From positions 51,219 to 115,218 of the forward strand of contig NZ_JFJZ01000013.1 of the NCBI RefSeq assembly GCF_002115825.1: 64,000 nt of DNA, written 5' to 3'. Both the position numbers and the translations under genes were made by a program. This document shows positions 57,581 to 64,000 of the stretch, piece after piece (the stretch's first letter is position 1; each line of letters starts with the position of its first letter). Below the pieces are notes generated by a model. The model searched no databases. It was not told the origin of the DNA and saw only the letters and a list, made by a program, of their open reading frames with translations. Origin of the DNA: Thalassospira sp. MCCC 1A01428 (GTDB lineage: Bacteria; Pseudomonadota; Alphaproteobacteria; Rhodospirillales; Thalassospiraceae).

Positions 57581-58960
57581 ATGAAGTTTCCAATTGACGA
57601 TATTCTTGCCAGTATTCCCGGTCCTGACCGGGAATTTGGCGAGATTGATGATACCGTTCAGGATGCCCTTGATCAGATCGACAACGAACTGATGAAACGC
57701 GGCACGTTGAACGCCGAAGGACTGGATTGGGCGAGCGTTGCCGAACAGGCAGCGGTGGTTTTAAAACAATGTGCCCATTTAAAAGGGTTTCACGCCGCCA
57801 TACTTGCATTGACCCATCAGCCGTCATCGGGTGATCTGGCAAAGTCCTTGCAACTGGCAACCTATATGTTCGCCCAGGCGTGGCAGGAAATGCACCCAAA
57901 ATCCAAACGGGCGGGGCGACTGCGCGACGTCTGGGTGGGCGATATTGTCGGTAACCTTGCCGGTGCCATAGGCTATGTGTGCAAGGCAGAACGTGCCATA
58001 CCCGAAGAAAGCCGGGTTAAGGCGCTGGCCCTTGTTGAACTGGCATCACCGCACGGGGTTGATGTTTCGGACCTTAACGAGGCGTTGACGGCCGCAAAAA
58101 CCCCACCGGCACCGCAACCGGAAAAGCCAAACGGCAATACGTCATCGGGCGAGTTTATTCCGCGTGAACTTAATGCGCGGGATCGTGCCGTTTTGCGCAA
58201 GGATATTCGATCGGTTGCCGATCGGATCACACAGTTTGACCCTGACGCACCGGTAGCATACCTGATGCGTGGTTATGCCGCCTGGCTGGAACATAAAACC
58301 TTACCGGAAAACACGGATGGCGTAACCGGCCAGCAGGCTATGCCCGCTTTTATTCTGGATGAACATCAGGCAGCAGCCAGTGACCCGGATGATGCGAAAC
58401 TTGCCAAACTTGAAGACCGCCTGTTCATGAGCCCGGACTGGTTTGAAGGCCAGAAACTGGCCGATAAAATGGCCCGTCGGCTGGGCCGTGAAAATGTTGC
58501 CAATGCCATTTGCCAGCGGTCGGTTGAGCGTGTGCAGTCCTTGCCGGGGCTGGACAAGCTGCAATACGCGAATAACAAACCCTATGTGTCGCCCGATATT
58601 GCCAAATGGCTGGAAAGTGCAGCCCAAACCGGGCCGGGAAAAGGGCAAAAAGACAAGGGTGATAAAACTCCTTCGCAATCGGTTTTAAGCGATACGGGCG
58701 ACGGCGATGAAGCCAATACCAAACCATCACTGGAAAAGGTATTGCGCGATACAGATGATGCGGTGGCAAAAAGCACCTCGGGGCGCGAAACCGCCTTGGC
58801 GAAATTTGCCCTGGCACAGGAAATGGCCGGTCACGGGTTAAAAAGCCATGCACGGCTGATTTTTGACGAAATTCTGCATGAATTTGGCGTGGCAAAACTG
58901 GGCGAATGGGACAAGTCGCTTTTGCGTGATGTCCAACAGGCCCGCAGCAAGGTGGGATGA
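57581..58960 (+). CDS. tssA: T6SS assembly protein TssA (ImpA N-terminal domain)
   Basis: About 459 residues. ATG 57581 lies one base after the previous stop; a TTG nine bases earlier is in frame but inside the WD40 gene. The ImpA N-terminal domain is clear: GPDREFGEIDD near the start, then DWASVAEQAAVVLKQCAHLKGFHAAI (in parts). The middle is Pro/Lys-rich, and the C-terminal region contains AKFALAQEMAGHGLKSHARLIFDEI, as in the VasJ-like class with a C-terminal helical domain. TssA primes polymerisation of tube and sheath. It is the last core gene of the operon here. Confidence 0.9.
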   Translation: MKFPIDDILASIPGPDREFGEIDDTVQDALDQIDNELMKRGTLNAEGLDWASVAEQAAVVLKQCAHLKGFHAAILALTHQPSSGDLAKSLQLATYMFAQAWQEMHPKSKRAGRLRDVWVGDIVGNLAGAIGYVCKAERAIPEESRVKALALVELASPHGVDVSDLNEALTAAKTPPAPQPEKPNGNTSSGEFIPRELNARDRAVLRKDIRSVADRITQFDPDAPVAYLMRGYAAWLEHKTLPENTDGVTGQQAMPAFILDEHQAAASDPDDAKLAKLEDRLFMSPDWFEGQKLADKMARRLGRENVANAICQRSVERVQSLPGLDKLQYANNKPYVSPDIAKWLESAAQTGPGKGQKDKGDKTPSQSVLSDTGDGDEANTKPSLEKVLRDTDDAVAKSTSGRETALAKFALAQEMAGHGLKSHARLIFDEILHEFGVAKLGEWDKSLLRDVQQARSKVG

Positions 58961-58965
58961 TTAAT

Positions 58966-59118
58966 ATGCAGCGCACCAGCGCATATCATGTTGGCAACTT
59001 TGTATATCGGGTGTTTTGCCGCCGGCATCGGGTTTTGGGCGGGATTTCGCCCGAACTGGCGAAAATCCGCCCGGTTAGCGTTTCGCGGTCGTTTTCGATT
59101 TTGCAAAAATCTTTTTAG
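58966..59118 (+). CDS. Possible 50-codon small protein
   Basis: An ATG five bases after the tssA stop, with GGTGGGA eight bases upstream, opens a 50-codon frame ending at TAG. The product would be a very basic, Arg-rich peptide with no recognised family. The frame contains the inverted repeat at 59037-59072. It may be coincidental; coding status is uncertain. Confidence 0.25.
   Translation: MQRTSAYHVGNFVYRVFCRRHRVLGGISPELAKIRPVSVSRSFSILQKSF
59037..59072. terminator. Large inverted repeat downstream of tssA
   Basis: GGGCGGGATTTCGCC and GGCGAAAATCCGCCC form a 15-bp stem with two mismatches around a 6-base loop. No immediate T-run follows, so it may be a weak or factor-assisted terminator, or an RNA stability element, separating the core T6SS genes from the effector module. 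The rest of the 58961-59297 gap shows no other feature; the effector-module promoter probably lies at 59120-59290. Confidence 0.45.
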
Positions 59119-59297
59119 TAACAAGGTGTTATCGAAATAACCATTTCATGCCCAAGTGCCGGAATTTTTCAAGATTCTGCCCAATGGTTTTGGGCATGGT
59201 GATGATGCGGCATTGTGCTTTGCCAGGGATGTAAAGGCAACTGGCTGGATGCTGCATTGGGCTGTTGTGACACATTAAAAACGGAACCTGATAAGTT

Positions 59298-60671
59298 ATG
59301 TCAGTTGATCTGATCAGCGATACGACCGTTGCGGCGACCGAACCATGGCTGGCCCAATGCCATTTTGTCCGGCGTCATTCCGTCCTGCAGGATGGCCCCG
59401 GTTTGGCCGTTTCGGCGGAAGATAATGATCGTTCGTCTGTACCTGATGATGACACTGCTTTTGAGTTTTCCAGCGAAACCGGCGACCAGTGCCACGGGCT
59501 TGTGGCGGTTTTAACGACTGAACGTGCAGGTTTTGAAGAAGCACTTGAAAGGTACTTGAACGACCAGCCGCTGCGGTTGTTGTGGTGCGAGGATATCATG
59601 CCGGCAACACGCTGGATGATGCGCCATCCCAAGGATAAGGCTGCGATTGATCTGGCGCGCAGGGTTCATGATTACCGACCGGTCGAAATTGGGCCGCTAA
59701 GTACCGTGGACGGCAGCCTTCATCATGACAATCCGGACGCCATATGGGCTGATTTTATTGTTGGTATTACACCGCTTGATGACCAGTTTGGTGTCTGGCC
59801 GCGCAAGATGGTGCCCGATGATTTGCAGGATTTTCTGTTTGGGCCATTGGCAAAAGGCGGGCAAGGCGACCTTAAAACCTATGCGGTTATTGATGCTTCC
59901 AAACTGCCCAATCTGGTCGAAACGCTGGCATCTTCGGAGTTGAAATATCGCTGCCTTTTCACGGGTGAGGCTGGTGATAATCTGGTGGATGTCGCACCGT
60001 ATCTGGTTGAGTTGTTGGAGGATCACCGTTTCACCTGCAATCTTTTGTCGCAGGGCGATCAACCCTGGCAATATTGGGACCGCGAAGCTGCCATGTTTGT
60101 GCGCTCTGCAGGTGGTTTCGATGATATCTGGCGCCATTTGCGCAAATTTACCAAAATTCCTGATGCAAATGGCAAGTGGTTCTTTTTGCGGTTTTGGGAC
60201 CGCATGTTTGCCCATTATTTGCAGGAACATCCAACCGGCCCCTTTCCCGATGGTTTTTTCCGCCAGATCGATGCGCTGATTGTGCCGCATAAGGAACGGT
60301 CGGTGCGGGTGGTTGGCAAAACCGGGCATGATGCCACCGCCAGCGAACCGTTTTTTGAAACCTTTAACACTTTTGTGGCGGCGCATAAAAAGAACGGTTT
60401 TCTTGACCGTGTTCAGGCGTTTTTCACCGCCAAATATGCCGAAAGCCCCGCCAGTGATGTTTTGACCGGCCAGTACCAGTTTGCGCGCAGCATGGCAATG
60501 CGATCGGAACTGGCTGTTCTAAAAACCATGGAAGCACAATTTGTTTTGCAGCGTGCCGGCAAATCTGCCGATGCACTTGATACCGATGCAATCCCCGATT
60601 TTGATAATATGAGCGATGTCCACCGGGCCGATGCCCTGCTGGAACAGGCAGTTAACATGGCGAGCGTTTGA
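59298..60671 (+). CDS. DUF4123 T6SS effector adaptor/chaperone
   Basis: 457 residues. The DUF4123 domain occupies about residues 190-310: TYAVIDASKLPNLVETL, CLFTGEAGDNLVDVAPYLVEL and FLRFWDRMFAHYL in order, the usual signature. Residues before it form a less conserved N-terminal region, and a helical C-terminal domain follows. DUF4123 proteins (TEC/Tap-1) hold an effector and load it on VgrG. The effector gene starts two bases after its stop, in line with that role. No VgrG gene is adjacent in the window. Confidence 0.88.
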   Translation: MSVDLISDTTVAATEPWLAQCHFVRRHSVLQDGPGLAVSAEDNDRSSVPDDDTAFEFSSETGDQCHGLVAVLTTERAGFEEALERYLNDQPLRLLWCEDIMPATRWMMRHPKDKAAIDLARRVHDYRPVEIGPLSTVDGSLHHDNPDAIWADFIVGITPLDDQFGVWPRKMVPDDLQDFLFGPLAKGGQGDLKTYAVIDASKLPNLVETLASSELKYRCLFTGEAGDNLVDVAPYLVELLEDHRFTCNLLSQGDQPWQYWDREAAMFVRSAGGFDDIWRHLRKFTKIPDANGKWFFLRFWDRMFAHYLQEHPTGPFPDGFFRQIDALIVPHKERSVRVVGKTGHDATASEPFFETFNTFVAAHKKNGFLDRVQAFFTAKYAESPASDVLTGQYQFARSMAMRSELAVLKTMEAQFVLQRAGKSADALDTDAIPDFDNMSDVHRADALLEQAVNMASV

Positions 60672-60672
60672 T

Positions 60673-63381
60673 ATGGAATATGGCGATTTTTCTGCCAACG
60701 CAGATTCAGAAGAAACGTTTTTTCCTTGCCAGCGCGGCATGATCCCTATCCTACCTGTGCGTTTTTCGCTGCTGCCCTATGACCTTGATAGCGTGCAGGA
60801 ACCGATCTCGATTGGCAATCCGGGCTCTTATATCATCCGCACGCTGCGGCGCGGGTTTGTTTATGTTTATGTCGAAAATCCGCAGGAAACAGATGATGCT
60901 ACCGATCGTAACGGTCCTGGTGTATGGCACGTCTATCGTTTCGAGACCAAGGGGCAGGACGTTAATAGCGATTTTGTTCCGAGTGGAACTGACAACTATA
61001 ACCGTGCGGATTTCAGTTTTAACAAATATAAATGGTCTGATGCTTATGGCGCTGAAGACTGGAAATATGATGAGACTGTCGCTGCGCAAAAGTTCATAGA
61101 GGTCAGAAAAAGTTCCAGCAAAGTCTGGCTGGCCTATAGCGAATATCGCTGGCCATCAAAGTTTTTTCAAAAGGCCCATCAGGAGAGCTTTCGTAAGCAG
61201 ATTATGCAGCCTGTTAATTTGCGGGGGCAAAATCAATGGGCGGCCTATATCGGCAAGGCTGAGGAACTGGTTGAGGAATATAAGCCCGCGCCGCTGATGG
61301 CAAACCCGCTTCTTTTGAAGCGTTTGAACCTCTCCCAGGTTAAGTTTGCGCCATCCATACCGCCGAAAATTTCGGACGAATGTGGTGTCGTTGTTGCGCT
61401 GCATGATCCGTTAGGTGACATACGCGAAATGCACCATCGTCTGGCGAGTATGATCGAGCATCGGAGTAATTTTTCCACAGCTTATAAATATCCACTGACG
61501 ATTGGCCGATATTGTGACGTGCTAAAAGACAAGGTCGATCCACGAGACGGAATGTGGGATTCTTTAGTGGGGAATCCTCCTGCATTTGCTGACGGTTGGG
61601 ACAAAAAATATAATAGTCTCGTATCCGATATTAAAGAAATAGAAAAAACAACGGACGAACTGGTTGATACCATTCAAAAGTATGTAACATATCGCCAGAA
61701 TTTTTTTCTGGGCAAACATATGGAGTTGGGGTTCGCGGAAGATAATGATCCGGACGCTGCCGGATATGCCTCTATGTTATTTCAAGTCGGCGTCAAGGGT
61801 TTAGGCGCAACGGTGAGGGGCCACTTGGCATTGCGTGATGCCTTAAAGGAAGACGACTTAAAGGATGATGATAAATCTGAACTTCGAGTTTATCTGAAAT
61901 CTTTTCTTAAGGCATGGGGCGGATTTAAGGTCGGTGTATATGATAAGGTGCGTAGATCGCGGCTGGCGTTTGATGGCGTAATTGAAGCCTTTGCGTTGGA
62001 ACTGGCGGCTGAAGGGTCAATGCACGAAGATCCTTGGCGTCGTGCTTTCCAGAATGCCTACCGTCGGAAATCTGACGGAACCTTGATGGTTCAAACGGTA
62101 AGGCTTTCTTATGACGATGCCGTAAAGTTCCTGCAAGGCGGATTTAGTGATCCCGAACTTCAGGATTTGAATGCGCGCATAGATTCATCTGGGAATTTAC
62201 AGGTTAACGCAACGGATACGCAAAGACCGCGTATGCCCGATGTGGACGTGCCCGCAGCCGAAATAGATGGCAAATTTACTCTGGTTGGCGGGCTAAATGC
62301 AGAGCGGAGTATTGTTGCCTTTGATGGCGCTTCTGCCGGTGTTGGGATGCTGTTGGGGGCTTGGTCCTTGTTTGAACTGGCCAAGGCGGAGCAGGAAGCG
62401 CCTGAGTTATTTAAAAAAGGCGAAATCTCGGCTGTTTTGACGGATAACAAGTTTGCGCTTGCAACAACAGCCGTTGGCATAGCGGATTCCATGCTAACTT
62501 TTGGCACAAGAATGTCTACGGCATATGGGCCAACAGAACGTATTGCCGGAGACGCCTTATCCACCCTTTATAAAAAAGCATTACCGCAAGCCGCCAACAA
62601 GCTTTCTTACGCACCGCGCATGGGAATGGTCGGGGGTGTGGGCCGCATGGTGTCAACCTGGCTTCCCCGTGTGTCTCTGGTCTTGGGGGCATTAATGTCT
62701 TTCGGCGCGATTGTGCGGGGTGCAGAGCGTGAGGACCGGGCTGAGATTATTGGCAATTCCGCAATGCTTGCTGGCACGCTTCTATTGGCTATTCCGGGTG
62801 CTAATGTTGCAGTTGCAGTTGGTGCGGCACTTATTATTGCAACCGGTTTTGCTATTACTTTGTTATCATATTCCAATGTTGAAGATATTATTAGGAAATC
62901 TTTTTGGGGAAGTTCTGATTCTTATTGGGATTATGATGAGAGGCCGGAGATCTCTGATTTGATTGAAGAGGCAAAAAGTAATTTTTCCGGATTGGAGGGG
63001 TTTTATAACGAAGAAACTCATAGATTTGAAGACCTATTTTGGGGAATCGATATTGAGAATAAAGAAGAAGGAGATGGAATTTTTACAGTTTCAAGTCCTG
63101 CATTTAAAGAAGATGACCCGGGTGATGTTTCGATAAAATTGATGCTGTTTAATGAATACGTTGACGTGCAATACAGCTTGTCAAACGGAGAAATTAGTGG
63201 TTTCAACAAAGATTATATTAGCGTCAGCAGAATTGGCGGTGTGCCTGAAATTATCGTCCGAATTAAGCGCGATGATCAGCGTGGTAGTCCTTATCATAAA
63301 CATACATTTCATGTTGAATATACTCGATCAGAGACGGGTAAAAAATTATCGGCGTCCTCTGGAAGAATTAGGAGTTTCTGA
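60673..63381 (+). CDS. VasX-like T6SS effector with N-terminal MIX-type motif and C-terminal membrane segments
   Basis: About 902 residues; ATG 60673 follows the adaptor stop directly, whereas the in-frame opening at 60616 lies inside the adaptor gene. The N-terminus reads ILPVRFSLLPYDL, then LRRGFVYVY (residues 58-66), fitting the hRxGhhYhh MIX marker seen in VasX and related effectors. A long helical middle follows. Hydrophobic stretches occur near residues 552-570, about 665-685 and 694-735 (a helical hairpin rich in Gly and Ala), as in pore-forming, colicin-like toxins. The last ~165 residues form a charged beta-rich domain with lower GC. I infer a membrane-permeabilising antibacterial effector of the VasX/BTH_I2691 type; activity is not proven by the sequence. 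Confidence 0.82.
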   Translation: MEYGDFSANADSEETFFPCQRGMIPILPVRFSLLPYDLDSVQEPISIGNPGSYIIRTLRRGFVYVYVENPQETDDATDRNGPGVWHVYRFETKGQDVNSDFVPSGTDNYNRADFSFNKYKWSDAYGAEDWKYDETVAAQKFIEVRKSSSKVWLAYSEYRWPSKFFQKAHQESFRKQIMQPVNLRGQNQWAAYIGKAEELVEEYKPAPLMANPLLLKRLNLSQVKFAPSIPPKISDECGVVVALHDPLGDIREMHHRLASMIEHRSNFSTAYKYPLTIGRYCDVLKDKVDPRDGMWDSLVGNPPAFADGWDKKYNSLVSDIKEIEKTTDELVDTIQKYVTYRQNFFLGKHMELGFAEDNDPDAAGYASMLFQVGVKGLGATVRGHLALRDALKEDDLKDDDKSELRVYLKSFLKAWGGFKVGVYDKVRRSRLAFDGVIEAFALELAAEGSMHEDPWRRAFQNAYRRKSDGTLMVQTVRLSYDDAVKFLQGGFSDPELQDLNARIDSSGNLQVNATDTQRPRMPDVDVPAAEIDGKFTLVGGLNAERSIVAFDGASAGVGMLLGAWSLFELAKAEQEAPELFKKGEISAVLTDNKFALATTAVGIADSMLTFGTRMSTAYGPTERIAGDALSTLYKKALPQAANKLSYAPRMGMVGGVGRMVSTWLPRVSLVLGALMSFGAIVRGAEREDRAEIIGNSAMLAGTLLLAIPGANVAVAVGAALIIATGFAITLLSYSNVEDIIRKSFWGSSDSYWDYDERPEISDLIEEAKSNFSGLEGFYNEETHRFEDLFWGIDIENKEEGDGIFTVSSPAFKEDDPGDVSIKLMLFNEYVDVQYSLSNGEISGFNKDYISVSRIGGVPEIIVRIKRDDQRGSPYHKHTFHVEYTRSETGKKLSASSGRIRSF

Positions 63382-64000
63382 TGGCGCGATGCGGAACATA
63401 TAAAGGCTATATAGGGGCGGCTGGTAATAAATTAGGAATTGTTGACGTTGAGCGTTTCTTTGCTGGTTTTAAGATGGTTCTCGGACTTGTGGCTATTGGT
63501 GTTTGGCTTGCGTCGATCCAATATTTTTTATTTTATGAAAGTTCATTTGATGATTTAAAATATAATAGTTCTAGCGTTGAGTTGACTACTTGGCAACGGT
63601 ATACGAAATTTCTTGGAAATTTTGGTTATGGTTATCTATGGGGTGAACACCCCACTTGGGAAAGAACTTATGAAAAGGGATGTTTAGAGAAAAATTGGTA
63701 CGGGTGTAATGCTCAAACAACTCCCGAAGAATTTCTTCTGATATTAGTAAAGAGACATCCTCGTAGATATGTAGATATTTTGATGATTTCCTGTGGCTTT
63801 TTTTATTTGGCATTCGGATTTTTCTTCCTACGCCGTCCGGCTCCTGTGCGCTTCAATCGTAATCTCGGTGCTATTTACACGTGGCATCGTGGAAAACTCT
63901 GGATACATCCGCAGTACATATTTGACTACGACTACAAGCCTGGCCTTAATCTTTTAAGCGGTGGCGGCTTTAACGGTGCGATGCGGATAAAATTACAGTC
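63381..64000 (+). CDS. Membrane protein downstream of the effector, possible immunity or partner protein (3' end outside window)
   Basis: ATG 63381 shares a base with the effector stop (TGATG), and the frame stays open for 206 codons to the window edge. It encodes membrane segments at about residues 30-52 and 130-150 with a cysteine-containing loop between them (CLEKNWYGC). A later segment, PVRFNRNLGAIYTWHRGKLW, resembles the cytoplasmic part of toxin-associated membrane proteins of the DUF6708 kind; I am not certain of that family. Base composition is clearly more AT-rich than the T6SS core. The tight coupling to a membrane-targeting effector makes an immunity or effector-partner role attractive, but it is inferred. 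Confidence 0.75.
   Translation, partial: MARCGTYKGYIGAAGNKLGIVDVERFFAGFKMVLGLVAIGVWLASIQYFLFYESSFDDLKYNSSSVELTTWQRYTKFLGNFGYGYLWGEHPTWERTYEKGCLEKNWYGCNAQTTPEEFLLILVKRHPRRYVDILMISCGFFYLAFGFFFLRRPAPVRFNRNLGAIYTWHRGKLWIHPQYIFDYDYKPGLNLLSGGGFNGAMRIKLQ

Noticed and set aside
59243..59255. Sigma-54-like -24/-12 element before the DUF4123 gene
   Set aside because: The GG and GC elements are separated by nine bases instead of the required ten; no element with exact spacing was found here or upstream of tssB.
60616..60672. 19-codon N-terminal extension of the effector
   Set aside because: It overlaps the adaptor gene, and the conserved N-terminal domain begins after ATG 60673.

Overview
The window looks like a chromosomal segment of a marine-type alphaproteobacterium. 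Thalassospira or another Rhodospirillales member is my best guess, from protein style, moderate-to-high GC, GTG/TTG starts and dense ATGA-coupled operons; no marker gene proves it. Nearly all of it is tightly packed operons. No tRNA, rRNA, insertion sequence or CRISPR array was seen.

Region 1 (1-12437, + strand) is an export locus. It holds the end of a giant RTX calcium-binding protein, a small DUF3467 protein, three HlyD-type adaptor proteins (one fused to a GAF-like cytoplasmic region, one to an M50 metallopeptidase with a PqqD-like domain) and a TolC-type outer-membrane protein. No ABC ATPase of the HlyB type is present, which makes the arrangement unlike a textbook type I secretion operon. 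A bidirectional terminator closes it.

Region 2 (12486-25974) is tryptophan and anthranilate catabolism. Tryptophan 2,3-dioxygenase, an arylformamidase of the HGGYW alpha/beta-hydrolase type and kynureninase would yield anthranilate. A 2-aminobenzoate-CoA ligase and the two-domain 2-aminobenzoyl-CoA monooxygenase/reductase begin the aerobic CoA-dependent branch. An SDR, an enoyl-CoA hydratase, an acyl-CoA dehydrogenase, a hydratase/3-hydroxyacyl-CoA dehydrogenase fusion, a hotdog thioesterase and a RidA-family protein would handle the lower steps. A MarR regulator lies inside the operon, and a long inverted repeat in the divergent promoter is its probable operator.

Region 3 (26019-28829, - strand) holds a large lipoprotein and an unrecognised gene of atypical composition.

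Region 4 (28930-36451, - strand) is a LacI-controlled carbohydrate ABC importer operon: regulator, binding protein, two permeases with unusual N-terminal additions, a GH63/MGH1-like glycosidase and a MalK-type ATPase. A perfect 16-bp palindrome sits exactly between the -35 and -10 boxes of its likely promoter. About 1.5 kb of poorly coding DNA follows, with what may be gene remnants.

Region 5 (37940-64000, + strand) is a type VI secretion system in the gene order of the Vibrio cholerae VAS cluster: tssB-C-E-F-G-tagH-J-K-L-H-vasH-tagO-M, then a WD40-like lipoprotein and tssA. Then come a DUF4123 adaptor/chaperone, a VasX-like MIX effector with C-terminal membrane segments, and a membrane protein cut by the window edge that may be its partner or immunity protein. 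Hcp, VgrG and PAAR genes are not in the window. The VasH-like regulator has lost the GAFTGA motif needed for normal sigma-54 contact.
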